In this document: piece after piece, positions 43,851 to 56,310 of the stretch
How the letters are laid out: each line of letters begins with the position of its first letter
How positions within the stretch are numbered: the stretch's first letter is position 1
NCBI GenBank assembly: GCA_036936605.1
Contig: JAUPFV010000002.1
Location: forward strand, 220,317,046 to 220,381,045
DNA: 64,000 bases
DNA from: Limnanthes douglasii subsp. nivea
Lineage: Eukaryota > Streptophyta > Magnoliopsida > Brassicales > Limnanthaceae
Direction: 5' to 3'
Translations under genes and position numbers: made by a program
The notes under the pieces: generated by a model
Databases searched by the model: none
Told to the model about the DNA's origin: nothing
What the model saw: the letters and a program-made list of their open reading frames with translations, nothing else

Positions 43851-45112
43851 TAAAGGCATGAATCTTTACTATAACTGAGGATTGCAATTCTAACGAAGAT
43901 AATTTCATTTTGTGTTTATATGAGGTTTGGTATCGATGTTATTTATTCATTAATGTATAACAGATTCACGTTATAATGAGATTCACATGTAGAAAACTAT
44001 GCATTTTAGAGGGAAAGTCATTATATTGAATATAATAAAGTTATGGTTAAATTTGGTAAAAAAAGATTAACTTTAAATTTTGTATAATTTAAAAGTTTAT
44101 TAAAATATTTTTAATTTCTATTGGAACGAACATTTTCAATCGGTGGAGAACTTCCTGCCGGATGAATATAGACAGTTAGAAGATGAAAAGGTCTAGTCCG
44201 AAAGATGAAAAAGGTTCGCAACACAGATGAACAACAAACGAAATAATAAAAATTTAAAATGTTCTATTTTTGAATTGGTTAACATATTTTGAAACCAAAT
44301 TTTATTGTATAACAATTGGTTGGTCATATGTAAAATTTGAGTCAAGTTTGTAGTCCAAAAATGGATAAATAATATTTACCAAATTCGTAATATTTAGTGT
44401 TCAAAGTTTATTCATATCTTTAAAGCCTGAGTTGGAATTTTGATATCTTTAAAATGGGTAAAATTGTTTATTGTTTTGTTTTCTAGTGTCACGTTTAGTA
44501 CTGCATTTGTATTTTTTAGAGTTGTAGATATAGTAGCAAAATTAGCCGTCTATTATTTCGCTCTTCGGATTTTGATACTTTTAAAATGAGTAAAATTGTT
44601 TTTTAGTGCCACTTTTAGTACTGCATTTGTATTTGTTTAGAGCTTCAGATATATTAGCAAAATTAGCCGTCTATTATTTCACTCTTCTTGTGAGACGTAG
44701 TGTGTTCACGTGCTATATAAGGCGGTTTTTAAAACATCTCAAAAATTGCATTTGCTTTCACAAAAAAAGTTTAAAACAAATGCTTAATTTTACTATGAAC
44801 ATCAAGAAACACATTTTTTTGGACTTTAGATTGTTGGAGCTTATGATTAAATCCTGAAAATTTTCCATGAATAATAACATAAGGCATGGTTTAGTTTAAA
44901 CAAAAAATACAAATTTTGAAGAGATTTAGGTTTTGGAAGGAAGAACAGTGAATCTGGGTTTGAATGAAGAAGAACCGTCCAAGTTTTGAAAGAACAAAAA
45001 AAAGAACCAATTTGATTTTTAGAAAAAAAAAAGATAAGGAAGATGAAGATTTGTAGAAGGGTGGAGATGTATAGAAGAAAGGATAAGGAAGATGAATATT
45101 TATAGAAGTATT
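43851..45112. other. Unassigned AT-rich region with a 132-bp tandem duplication
   Basis: No gene recognised. 44437-44568 and 44569-44690 repeat each other (ATTTTGATA..TTTAAAATG, then TAGTACTGCATTTGTATTT and TTAGCCGTCTATTATTTC). The rest is plain. Confidence 0.55.
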
Positions 45113-45129
45113 AAGATTTTATAGAAAGG
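45113..45129. repeat. Target-site duplication of the LINE (left copy)
   Basis: AAGATTTTATAGAAAGG here and again at 48093-48109. Confidence 0.9.
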
Positions 45130-46684
45130 AAGGTTCATTTGGGGTTCTAATCTGGTGGATAGGAAGGTTCACTGGTGCAGTTGGAAGACTCTTTGTAGAA
45201 CTTATAAAGAGGGTGGTCTTAATGTTAGAAATATGAATGATATCCAATCTGCCATCTCGTTTAACCTTTGGGCTGTTCTTAGACAAAACAAATCCTTCTG
45301 GTCTAAGTTAATGCATAACATATATTGTTCTAGTCACCATCCTTTACAGGTTAGTTCAAAGAAAGCTAGTTCTGTCACTTGGAGGAGAATGATCAGAGTT
45401 AGAGAGCAAGCTGAGAGGCACATTAAATGGAAGTTGGGGAACGGCCAGGTGGATTTCTGGTTAGATAACTGGACTCTTACTAATCCTATTTTACTTCTTA
45501 ATGATAGTGATAATAATCTTTGGTTCAATACTGAGCATGTTAACAAGTATTGGTCTAATGGTTGTTGGAACTTATCTTCTATTGCTAATTTGATTCAGCC
45601 TGATAAGGTTGATTGCATTCTTAAGCTCTATGTTTATTCTAATAAAGAGGATTTAATGATTTGGGATCTTGCTAAAACTGGAAAGTATAATTTGAAGGAC
45701 ACATGGGATAGTATTAGAACTAAGTATAGGTTGAATTCTGTTTTCAATAATGTTTGGAATCACTTAATTCCTGTCAAAAGTTCTTTTATCCATTGGAAGA
45801 TTCTTAATAAGTTTGTGGCTGTTGATGAGATCATTCAAAGTAGAGGCATTTCTATAGCTTCTAAATGTCAGTTTTGTAGTAATTGTGAAACTATGTCTTA
45901 TCTGTTTGTTTCTTGTAAGCTGGCTTGGTCTGTTTGGCTAGAGTTTGGCAATTACCAAAGGCATCCAAGATCCAGGTCAGAAATATCATTCCCTCTCTTT
46001 TTTTACATAGTATTTGGAAAGCTAGGAACTTAGCTAAAAATAAAGATATAACCACATATGTTGGTTCTATTATTAATCAAGTGAATGTTATTATTCATAC
46101 TCTTGATATGAAGAAGCTTATTAATAGGCATCATTGGCTTAATAATGCTAGAGCTGCTAAGATTTTAGGCTGTGTGAATCACCTGAGGACTGTTAATAGA
46201 CCTATTTATGTTTAAGTGGAATCTTCCTCCTTCTGGTCGTTTAAAAATGAATACTGATGCTTCTTGCCTTAACAATGGAGAAGCCAGTGGTTCGGTTATT
46301 TTTAGGGATAGTGAGGGTAACTTGGTTAAGGCTGTTAGTTTCTTATATGGTAAAACTACTCATCTCTGTGCTGAAATTAGGGCTATTCTTGATGGTCTTT
46401 TGGTTTGTAAGTCGAACAATTGGAATTTGGTTGATATAGAGTCTAACTCTATTGCTGTTGTTAATTGGATCCATAGCTACAATTTCAATACTTTCTGGTA
46501 TGTTAGGCCTAGCATTGATTGTATTCTTAAGCTTATTAGCAGTAGTATGACTGTTTCTCATATTTTTCGTGAGCAAAATCGCGCTGCGGATTGGCTTGCT
46601 AAGTTTACTTTACAATCTAAGTCTAATCATTGCTTTGTTCCTGAGCTGGTGCCTAATGATCTTAAAGCGATTTTCATCTTATAA
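45130..46684 (+). pseudogene. LINE ORF2 C-terminal part: zf-RVT and RNase H domains
   Basis: Coding begins at the truncation point with RFIWGSNLVDRKVHWCSW and TYKEGGLNVRN, the usual post-RT block. Then comes the zf-RVT region (IWDLAKTGKYNLKDTWDS, FIHWKILNKFVAVDE, CQFCSNCETMSYLFVSCKLA). After a frame change at about 45935 comes the linker, and after another at about 46210 the RNase H domain: LKMNTDASCLNNGEASG, CAEIRAILDGLLV (Glu), DIESNSIAVVNWI (Asp), and HIFREQNRAADWLAKFTL. Two frame changes in an otherwise open region suggest a fairly young, dead copy. The endonuclease and RT are absent. Confidence 0.9.
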
Positions 46685-47047
46685 GCTCTTGGACTAGGCT
46701 ACATTACTTGAGTTTAATACCTGTTTTTTTTATCTTGTTCTTGAGGTTTGATGGTTCATCTTTCTAGCTGGAGTGCTGTTCTCTTTGAGGAGTGCTGTGT
46801 GTTTGAGCTTGGATTGTTGCTGATGTTTGAGCTGTTGGTGCTTCTTGTTGTTTGCATTATAGCGTTAAATCATTTTGTTTAAGGATAGCTGGAGTGCTGT
46901 TATATTTGAGGAGTGTTGTGGGTTGTTTCTCTTCAATGATTTGAGCTTGGATTGTTGCTGATGTTTGAGCTGTTGGTGCATCTTGTTGCTGATGAATTGA
47001 GACGGTTTTGATAAAGGATGAAGATCTGCGCTATGGTGGAAGAGTTC

Positions 47048-47837
47048 TGTTAGGGTGGCGACCAAAGTCCCACATCCCACATGGGTTAAACATGGGAAAG
47101 ATCAGTGGTATATAAGTAAGAACATACCTCAACTAGTATGAGGCCTTTTGGTAGTGGACCAAATTGCAAAGCCGTGAGGGCCTTCGGGTGCCAAAGCGGA
47201 CAATATCATACTAGTGTTGAGACTGGTTGTGTTCTTGCTTATATACGGAGGCGGAATATGCGGACCGGACCCGTATATTCCCAACACGTGGTATCAGAGC
47301 GTCAGGCCCAGACGGAACGCGATGGTGGTGAAATTCTCGGAGGTCGAACATGATGAACCAGTAGCCATATGATCAAGGTGATCTGCTCTAGAGATCCTAG
47401 TTCGGAGTGCTCGTGGCTCATCAAGCAGTGTGGCTTGATTGGAGTGGCGCTAAGGAACAAGACAGTGTGGTCTAAGAGGAAGTGAGCAGTAACATCCGTA
47501 GTGCCTCTATGGTCAGGTAGTCTCCAACCTGATTAGAGTGGGCGGATGAAAGTCAATTGAGAGGAGGCTAAGTGGTACTTTGTTCGAGAGGAGGATTTGT
47601 TAGGGTGGCGACCAAAGTCCCACATCCCACATCGGTTAAACATGGGAAAGATCCATGGTATATAAGTAAGAACATACCTCAACTAGTATGAGGCCTTTTG
47701 GTAGTGGACCAAATTGTAAAGCCGTGAGGGCCTTCGGGTGCCAAAGCGGACAATATCATACCTAGTGTTGAGACCGGTTGTGTTCTGGCTTATATACGGA
47801 GGTGGAATATGCGGACCAGACCCGTATATTCCCAACA
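47048..47837 (+). mobile_element. TRIM (790 bp) nested in the LINE 3' UTR
   Basis: LTRs at 47048-47286 and 47598-47837 (239 and 240 bp, about 96-97% alike) begin TGTTAGGGTGG and end CCCAACA. The target duplicate AGTTC is at 47043-47047 and 47838-47842. Internal part 311 bp, no coding capacity. High LTR identity means recent insertion. LTRs carry AAAGTCCCACATC and GGTATATAAGTAAG, a likely promoter. Confidence 0.95.
47289..47300 (+). other. Primer-binding site of the TRIM
   Basis: TGGTATCAGAGC, complementary to initiator tRNA-Met, two bases after the left LTR. A purine-rich tract GAGAGGAGGA at 47586-47595 precedes the right LTR. Confidence 0.93.
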
Positions 47838-48092
47838 AGTTCTTGGCTTCGATTGGAAGAATTGTTTAGCTGATTTGTTGAAGTCTTAAGGGGAGCGTGG
47901 GAAGTTTAAGAGCTGGAGTTGTTTTTGTGATTAATATTGATGTTCAAATTTAATGTTTGCTTGTAAAGACTTAGTTTAGGGTGTCTCTTCCTATTCTAGG
48001 GTTTACTTCTTTAGGCGCCTAATTGTTTTGATTTTGCCGCCAATTGTATTTCAAACATTATTGATTCAATAAATATCTCATTTTATTAAAAA

Positions 48093-48109
48093 AAGATTTT
48101 ATAGAAAGG
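48093..48109. repeat. Target-site duplication of the LINE (right copy)
   Basis: AAGATTTTATAGAAAGG, identical to 45113-45129. Confidence 0.9.
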
Positions 48110-48959
48110 TTAGGATTTAGTATTAGGGTTGATTATATTCCACGTGGTAACTTTTCAAATATACTCCCTAAAATCTTACAAAATAAAAATATATTAATTT
48201 TAAAAAAAGTTCTTTTAATATACAACATATCTTTAATTGGCTATAAATTATAATTGGTCGCGAAAGTTGGTCATTTGTTTCAAAACATCCATTTATCTTA
48301 TATTTGTATCAAAACAATCATTTTATTGCATTAGTTCTCATTATTTGGTTTTTTTTTTGTATTTTTGATCGTCACTGGTGACCATAAATGAAAAAATAAT
48401 CAACAAAAATAATCGTTTTGATACAACTATAACTTGAGCGGTTGTTTTGAAAAAATGGCCAACTTCGGTGACTAATTAGGTTACTTAACCTCTTTAATCT
48501 AATATTTTCGCTTTATATCTCAAATCTATATTATTATTATTATTATTATTATTATTTTATTCTAACACACTTTTTACTGTGAACTGTAAGACCAATTGCC
48601 ATTGAGTTATAAATGACTGGATCATTGATCCAGTTATTAAGTTACGGAGAGCTAAAAATATTTGAAATTAGCTAAAACTTGATGATGCTTCTGATTTGAA
48701 GTAGCTTAACTCCTGATGAAATATCTATCTTTTTTATTGGTTCATGTGCAACGAGACTTCAATTGCTTCAACCCATATGGTATTTTCAACAGCTTTAATC
48801 TTATCCATGAACTTTTCAATAGCTCCAATCTTTCCCACGAGCTTGAAGAGGAACCTCCTAATTCTAGCATAAATCTGAAATTGAAAACAAATAAAAGCAG
48901 TAATTGAAACAAGTAATAAGCATTTACATCAGCAGACAAGATATCAGCTTTAAACAATC
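48110..48959. other. Unassigned AT-rich region with (ATT)n
   Basis: An (ATT)n run at 48530-48557. Nothing else recognised. Confidence 0.5.
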
Positions 48960-48989
48960 AAATAGCCCAAACCTAAACTCTCTAAAAGC

Positions 48990-50640
48990 ACTATAGCTCT
49001 TAAAGGGTTAGGACAATAATTTTTCTCAAAAATTGTTCTCATCTTATTGTTTCATAATCTCTAGCATTCCAATTCAAAATTTTAAATGTTATTTAAAATA
49101 GGGGTTTTAGATCATGAGACTCGTTGAGAGTCTTGTTTTTCTTTTTTGATGATTCTATTTAGGTCAGGGGTCTTTCCATATGTCTTTCTCATTGAATTTT
49201 AATTTTTTTCTTGATGTTCCTATAGTTTGGAGAAGCTATGAGACTCCTATGTAGTACAAAGTTTAGAGAATGCAATTCAAGATCATCATCTGATGAATCC
49301 TGAATGCAATTAAACTTGTTTCCAAGTTCAATATATTGGAGGGCCTCTATTATCTGAGTTGATATCTTCAAGTAGCTTACCTTTGTTTGTTATAGAGGAA
49401 TTGCCATCATTTACTACACTGTTTTCCTTATTATTATCAACATTAGTATTCATACTAATGTTGTTAGTATTTCCAAAATTTGTTTTGTTGATATCTTGAT
49501 TTTTCTCATTAATGATAATAAATTTTATTTTATTACTTTTAGATATTTTAGGTGTCCATCTTTCAGTAACTTTGGGGAGGGGAGTTTATTTATATAAGAA
49601 GTTTGGCTTTGGATTAAGTTTGTGTTAAATTCTTGATATTTATTCAAATTCTTTTGGCTTCTTTTACATTGAGTATTGTTGTGGCCAAGATGGTGGCAGC
49701 CTAGATAGTATAAGGACATATTCCCATATACAATGTATATTCATAAACCATTTTGATCACAAAATTAAAACCAAAATTTGTTGTTGTGAGGCTTGGATAT
49801 ATCAATTTCTATCCAAGCCTGACAACAATTGAATATAGCTAAGTTTTTTTTCAGGGATCCAAACATCTAAAGGATTACATATAGTTTTTGCTATGTTTAT
49901 AATGGTATCTCTATTGTACAAAAACACATGAAGCCTCGGAAAGGTAACCCACACTCGGGTAACAGTAAATTATTTCTTAGAACTAAAGTTAGTGTCCCAT
50001 TTAATAAGTCTCATATAATGTTGGTTGAATGTCCAAACATTCCTTTTCCAAAAGGTTTTGAGGTCTTCTAACTTAGTTAGTTCTATGAACACATGCCATT
50101 TATCTCATATATTAAAATTAACATCTCCTTATAGTTTTAATTTGTTTAAGAATAATTAGATTTCATCCAAATTAGGTCTTTCTAAAAAGAATTTAGCGAC
50201 CAAAATATACATAGAAGAGGCAAGGAGCAGAGACTTATATTTGGTAGTGAAGTTAACTGCTTTGAAATTTTCTTTACTGGTGAATTGCACTTCCTCGTGA
50301 TGAATTTCCTTAATATTTGAATGATTTTTTATAACTTCTATGCATGTCTTTCCACTGATGATAATTTGTTGGATATTTAGAGTCTTTTGATGTAAAGGTG
50401 GAAACTATTGGTCATAATGGAAGAACCATCATTCTCATTATCTTGTTCTTGATAGTTATTTTGCTTATTCTCTTTACCTATCTGCACCATTCTTCCTGAC
50501 GTTGATTGATTCCCATTTTTCAATTCTTGTATAACTGGAGAACTTAAATTTTGAGATGCTTCATTCATTTTTATACACCAATAGATGAATCTTCAAAATT
50601 TACCCAAGAAGGTTTTCCCCAATTCGGGAGAGAAACCCTA
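48990..50640 (-). pseudogene. LINE remnant, ORF1 (DUF4283/zinc knuckle) and start of ORF2
   Basis: Minus strand. The ORF1 start is near 50568 (MNEASQNLSS). A DUF4283-like region follows: VWVTFPRLHVFLYNRD, IINIAKTICNPLDVW. A zinc-knuckle remnant YYLGCHHLGHNNTQCKR comes next; the first Cys appears changed to Tyr. A further low-complexity part runs to 49190, and at about 49080 KILNWNARDYETIR resembles the start of a LINE endonuclease (usually NWN-x-RG). Many stops. The remainder of ORF2 is missing. Its strand and part of the gene differ from the LINE at 45130, so it is a separate element. Confidence 0.72.
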
Positions 50641-52349
50641 ATTCAGATCTTTAAGTATATATTAGCGCCTGATTTATAAACGGACGAAACGATTTAAAAT
50701 CTTCAAAGGATGAGATCTTTAGAATTCGACAAAGACAAAGTCCAATTACCGATTTACTGCTAAGCCTAGAGAACCTTCTTGAAATTGAAGGACTCCTAGA
50801 TCGTCAAAATTGAGAATTCTTCTGGTTGATAATGAACACACAAAAAAACCTTGTGAAAATCAATAAAAGAGCCTTCTCGTGATTAATGAAATAGGTTGTA
50901 GATGATTGATGTCGAGGGTTCAGAAGATTGAGGTTTCCTTCAACCCTATTCTTGAAGGTATCTACATTACTATCTATAATAATGATTTCTAATTTTTATA
51001 ATCTTAAAAAAAACTATATAAATTAGCCAAATATATTTTTTACTCAAACTTTAAAATTTTCTTGTTCCGTAAGTTATATCTTTAAAATTTATCTCCTCAA
51101 TATTAAAAGTCATCAAAACTTGGAATCGTTTTAGCTTTAAAATGGTAATAAAAACAATTCATATTTTTTTATCCTAATTGTTAATTTTTGTACATTGTTA
51201 TATTTTGTTTTTTGGGGTTATATAGGATTTTCTAACTTTATAACACCTTAAGAGTTTATCCCCTCTGCAATTTTGTTATCTTCTACTTGTACGGTTTTCA
51301 TTTCACCAGCTCAATCCTCTCAAGGGATTTTGATTTTTTACAAGGTCATTCAAGTTTCTGTTCAAGATTTTATTTTTTTGTTTAGGGTTTGGATTTGTGG
51401 TTGGATTTCAAAATTTATGTATTTATTTTTAGTGGTGAACTCACTATCTTTTGCGAATAACGAGAAGTGATTTTTTTTAAGGAAACATCATTCTTCAACC
51501 ACTCTTTTAAAGTAACGATGGATAATAAAAAGGACAATATTTAACTCAATAAGTTTTTTAATTTTTTAAAATCAGTTCATTTTACTTGGGCTTTTTTCCT
51601 ATTCATAACCATTTCCCACCTCAACGTATATATTTATTTATTTTTATCATTACTCATTGAACGTGTAGATTTTTTTTATATCACATTTCTAATGAATATA
51701 GGGACATGTTTTTAGTAATACGTGTCGTCAAACGTATCATTTAGTGGTGACAATTTGGATTTCAAGTTAAAGCACTTGGTTTGCGCTTCCCTAGGGTAGA
51801 ACATTATCCGCTATGATTTTAAGTTTAGGAGCTTAGTTAATGATTTATTAGGATAAAACACTTTCTTTTTCGATTTCAGGCGTCTTGTGGATAATTTGTT
51901 CACCTCAGGTTATTTTTACTTTTCTTGTCTTTTTAATGTTTATCTTACAAGAATGGTTGCCTCGTCTCATAATCAATCGTCCACTAATCGGGTCGAGTCA
52001 TATTACCTGCAAACTAATTTTTATTCTATTAATATTTATTATACCTTATCAGAATTCCCTCTAGTCGTTAAGGTATTTTATTATATTTTTTCTAAAATAA
52101 TTCCTTGTAGCACTACTTAAATAATTTGGACGAGGTAAGTAATAAACGTGAAAAGGTGACAAATAAGAGTATATGATAATAATCTTATATTATTATATGA
52201 ACCGTCGGCGTGCACTGTACTGTGAGTATGTCATGTTGTTGCCAACATGTGGAGGCGATACTTCTACCATGTTTGGTATGTGTGCATGCATCAACATCTA
52301 ACCGTTTATTTTTCTAAGTATTTCCATAATATAATAAGGGGAATTATCT
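50641..52349. other. Unassigned AT-rich region
   Basis: The right-hand start (50641-50950) may be the leader of the LINE remnant. The rest shows only short open frames without recognisable motifs and no strong repeat. Confidence 0.5.
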
Positions 52350-52590
52350 AGGTGGTAAATAAAAGTCAATTACAACAGTTCATATTAATTAGCGGCAATA
52401 CAAATATAAAACGAACTAAGATTTCTGATTTAACTATTTTTTGTATATACAACCCTTGTGCAATTCAAATTTTTCTGATTTTTATGGTTAGAATGTTGTT
52501 TGTGATAGGAAGAAATTTTATGGTAGGAACGTGTTTTTTTTTACGAACACGAAAGAATAAATAAGATAATCAAACTTTCAACGGAACCTG

Positions 52591-52602
52591 ATTCTGATAC
52601 CA
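52591..52602 (-). other. Primer-binding site left of the shared LTR
   Basis: On minus TGGTATCAGAAT, two bases beyond the LTR end. A matching but more decayed site (TGGTATCATAAT) is at 58612-58623 for the right LTR. Both are followed by the same leader sequence. Confidence 0.75.
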
Positions 52603-52604
52603 AA

Positions 52605-53412
52605 TGATACAAACTCAACCAATAATACGACTAAACCTGATAACAAATCGGTTTTGGAACCCTAAGAACGTATCAACATAGTTTGTTTGAGCTTTGACCC
52701 TTCACCTATGAACACCACAAGATATAATACACACTTACAATAATTTGATATTTTTGGAATCTGAATCGTCTTTACAAAGCTCGTAAAATCTCTTATTTAT
52801 AATCGGAATAACCTCCAAGTATAAAAAAGTCAAAATGAGAATTAAAAACAATATTAATATAAAAAACTACTAGATTTCTAAAAGAGCGCAAAATATTAAA
52901 GTCTTTTAATGGTTGTTTTTGTAATTTCTTTAATTAAATTACTTTGATAGCAATAATATGATTTTCATTTAATAATATTCAAACCATTTTATTCTCTTAT
53001 TTAATAATTTTTCATGTAATTCTTTTAATTAAATCACTTAAATAAACGTTCTTGTAACTTCATTAATTAAATCACTTTAATATCAATAATATGATTTGCT
53101 ATTAAAGTAATTTAATAATATGCAAACCTTTTTATTTTTCTATTTTAATGGTTGCGTTTGCTATTCTATTAATCAATCACTTTAATAACAATAATGTGAT
53201 TTGATTTTGAGCTCATTTTCATATTATTGGAATCAGCAGTCTAACCAGTTGAATTAGCCCAACAATTTTGGATAAGTCCTTTAAGTCTATTTTGGTATTG
53301 TTTGGCTCTTTGTCTTGTCATCGGGCTTCTAGAAAGTGATAAAGACTCTGATCCATAATCAACTACATTTTCATCCGTATGATCAATGTATTCATCTCCT
53401 TGGATTGCATCA
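52605..53412 (-). repeat. LTR of the chromovirus-like element (left, 808 bp)
   Basis: On minus it begins TGATGCAATCC directly after the purine tract TTTGTAAAAGAGGGAGAA (53413-53430) and ends TTTGTATCA. The block GATTTGAGGACAAATCC just before the tract is typical of the pol end of such elements. Confidence 0.85.
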
Positions 53413-53430
53413 TTCTCCCTCTTTTACAAA

Positions 53431-54800
53431 GGATTTGTCCTCAAATCATCACCTACGTTAAAAAGAGATAAATCAGCAACATTAAAACTTGCACTAACAT
53501 TATACTCACCTAGTAAGTCAAGTTTGTAGGAAATATCATTGATACGATCTACGATTTGAAATGGCCCGTCACTCCGAGGGAGGAGGTCTGAATGTCATTT
53601 CTCTGGAAAATACTACTTTCGTAAGTGCAACCAAACATGTTCTCATTTTTCAAACATCATTTTCTTATGCCCTTTCAATGTTCATTCGTGCGTGTTCATT
53701 AATCGATTTGAAATATTCTTCCACTTTTTCTTCATCAAAATTCACACGTTCATTTAAAGGTAAATGAGTTAAATCCAAAGGAGATAATAAATTAAAACCA
53801 TATAACAATTTCAAACGGAGAATACTTGGTTGCATAATGTATACTTCTATTGTAAGCAAATTCAACATGTGGCAAACAATTTTTCTATGTTTTTAAATTC
53901 TTTTTATGATATCACGTAACAAAGAAGATAAGGTTATGTTCATTACTTCATTCTGACCATCGACTTGTGGATGACAAGTAGTAGAAAACAACAACTTAGT
54001 TCCCAATTTTCCCCATAAAGTCTCCGAAAAGTAACTCAAAAACTTTGCATCTCTATCATAAATAATTATCTTCGGCATGCCATGTAACCTAACAATTTCT
54101 TTGAAAAATAAATCAGCTTAAATGTTGCATCACCAGTTTTATGACATGCAATGAAGTGTGTCATTCTGGAAAATCAATCTACCACCACAAAAACCGAGTC
54201 TCTCCCCGTCTTAGTCCTACGTAATCCTAAAACAAAATCCATAGAAATATTAGTCTAAAGTGTACAAGGTATCGGTAAAGGGATATACAACCCATGGGGT
54301 TTCAACTTAGATTTTTCTTATTTACATGGGATGCACCTCTCACATATTCTTATCATGTCATGTTTCATATGAGGACAAAAGAAATGTTCAAGTGAAATTC
54401 ACAAAGTTTTAACTACACCCGAATGACTCATCAAACCACCACCATGAGCTTTTCTCACAATTAATTCACACAAAAAGAACAAAGGTTCACACAATGTATT
54501 CTTGCGAAATAGAATTCCATCATGTTTATAAAACATACCAAATTCTAATTTTCACATGCATGGAAGACATCACCAAAATCAGAATCTTGTGCATATAGAT
54601 CTTTAATATATTCAAAGTCAAAGAGTTTTGTATCTAGAATATACACTAGCGCATACCTACGAGACAATGCATTGGCCACAACATTTTCTTTACTTTTCTT
54701 GTATATGATCACATAAGAAAAGGTTTAAACAAATTCAACCTAATTGGCATGACTTTTGTTGAGGCTTCGTTGTCCTTTCAAATGCTTCAAAGATTCATAA
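53431..54800 (-). pseudogene. Integrase of the chromovirus-like element
   Basis: From the right: zinc-region remnant (HMKHDMIRICERCIPCK), HGLYIPLPIP, SMDFVLGLRRTKTGRDSVF (first Asp), [38 protein letters not shown] (second Asp), [17 protein letters not shown] (Glu), then [19 protein letters not shown], usually found just after the catalytic core. Several stops. No chromodomain could be confirmed beyond it. Confidence 0.88.
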
Positions 54801-55543
54801 TTTGTGTGGGTTACAAAATCATTTGTCCATAAACAGTGCTATCAGTTTTCGAAGGCGCTGACCAACGCATACAACTCTTTATCATAGCTGGGATAATTTA
54901 AAGTTTCCCCATTCAAATTTTCATTAAAATAAGAAATCACACAAATTTCTTGCATCAAAACGGATCTAATTCCTAGTCCTAAGGCATCACACTCAATTTT
55001 AAAAGTTTTTCCAAAGTTAGATAGGACAAGAAAAAGTGCATTAAGTCTTGATAACTTTGGTAAGAGAATCAGTTAAGCTACATCTCGCACAGATCGACGA
55101 TAGAAGCTAACTAAACCATAAAAACTCCTCACTTGACTGTTCATTGTTAGGGGTCGGCCAATCTCGAATTACTTTCACCTTTTACGCGTCTACCTCAAGT
55201 CCTTCATTACTTACAACAAAACCAAGAAAGACAAGTTTATCCGAGGAAAATGTGCATTTATTAAGATTAGCATACAACTTTTCTTTACTTAAAATTTCCA
55301 AAAGAAATTTCAAATGTATCACATGTTCTGCGAGATTCGTGTTATATATCAGTACATCATCAAAATACACAACTGCAAACTTACCAATGAAAGCACGCAA
55401 AACATGGTTCATTAAACGTATAAATGTGATTGGAGTATTTGTTAAGCCAAAAAGCATCACTAACCATTCATGCAACCCATATTTAGATTTAAAAGATGAT
55501 TTTCATTCATCACCTTCTTTCATCCTAGTCTGATGATATCCAC
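54801..55543 (-). pseudogene. RT (C-terminal half) and RNase H of the chromovirus-like element
   Basis: Open 55475-55182: [40 protein letters not shown] with the active site [21 protein letters not shown]. Just upstream, SGYHQTRMKEGDE abuts the solo LTR. RNase H remnants follow leftward to about 54800, with an [17 protein letters not shown] stretch in decayed form. Stops present. Confidence 0.88.
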
Positions 55544-55850
55544 TGATGACGCGGCGAAAATAAAAGAAGAAGAAACGATAGATGAAACCCTAATTCAAGG
55601 GTAACATTATGAAACCCTAATCTAAGGGTAACAAAAACTGAAAATTTCAGAGATAAAAATATATTATTCCAAAAACTTAAAATAACTTAAGGCGTATGAG
55701 GCTTTATATAATAGCTGCTCAAAACCCTAAATTATAATACAAGGAAATAAAATAAAATCTTTATATAATTAAATTTGATTTAAATAACATAAGATATTTG
55801 AATAAAATAAAACTAAAAAAGTTTCCGTTTGGACTTTCTGGGCTACATCA
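55544..55850 (-). repeat. Solo LTR of the small LTR family, inside RT
   Basis: 307 bp; on minus it begins TGATGTAGCCCAGAAAG and ends CGCGTCATCA, matching the LTRs at 5788 and 6651. The flanks do not form a target duplication (GATATCCAC left, TGATGGCTGG right). The RT codons expected between CVDCPAI on one side and SGYHQ on the other are missing. Confidence 0.9.
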
Positions 55851-56310
55851 TGATGGCTGGACAATCAACGCACATCCTTAAAGTTCCATTATTCTTAGGA
55901 ACTTATAGCACATGAACTGCTCACATGCTCATACTTTCACGCATGTACCCTTTTCTGATAATTCACTTACTTGGCTCTGAAGTTTTTTGATTTCCTCAGG
56001 GATTACTTCTATAAGCAAGTCGAATGGGAATTGATGCGCCAGGTATGAAATTAATTTGATGATCAATCTCTCGAAGTGGAGGTAAACCATAGGGTGTGTC
56101 TTCTGCAAGAACATCTTCAAACTCCTGCAAAAGAGAAACAATATCGCTCGGCAAATTACTGACGATATGCTTGGTGCATAAAAGAGTCTCTTTGTACATT
56201 AGTACAATAAGAAGCTGGTCTGAATATAAATCTATTTTGATCTCACTTGTTTGTGCTATATAACTGAATTTTTCCTCTATTTCTCTCACTATAGCTGAAA
56301 TCATCTCTCA
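55851..56310 (-). pseudogene. RT (N-terminal half) of the chromovirus-like element
   Basis: On minus: FEDVLAEDTPYGLPPLREID, HQINFIPGASIPIRLAYRSN, PEEIKKLQSQVSELSEKG, then in decayed form AVHVL, VPKNNGTLRMCVDCPAI. These are the protease-RT linker and first RT blocks. The frame changes around 56000. It ends at the solo LTR. Confidence 0.85.

Larger units (their letters stand above)
45130..48092 (+). mobile_element. 5'-truncated LINE (plant L1-type), 2963 bp including a nested TRIM
   Basis: Begins in the middle of the ORF2 coding sequence, right after the left target duplicate, and ends with a short A-run (TATTAAAAAA) before the right one. Such 5' truncation and a 17-bp duplication are typical of target-primed insertion. 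The 3' UTR (46685 onward) has a 121-bp tandem duplication (AGCTGGAGTGCTGTT at 46766 and 46887). A TRIM sits at 47048-47837. Confidence 0.93.

Noticed and set aside
47048..47837. TRIM considered as a Cassandra element with a 5S rRNA-like LTR
   Set aside because: The LTRs show no 5S-like internal promoter blocks, only a TATA-like region.
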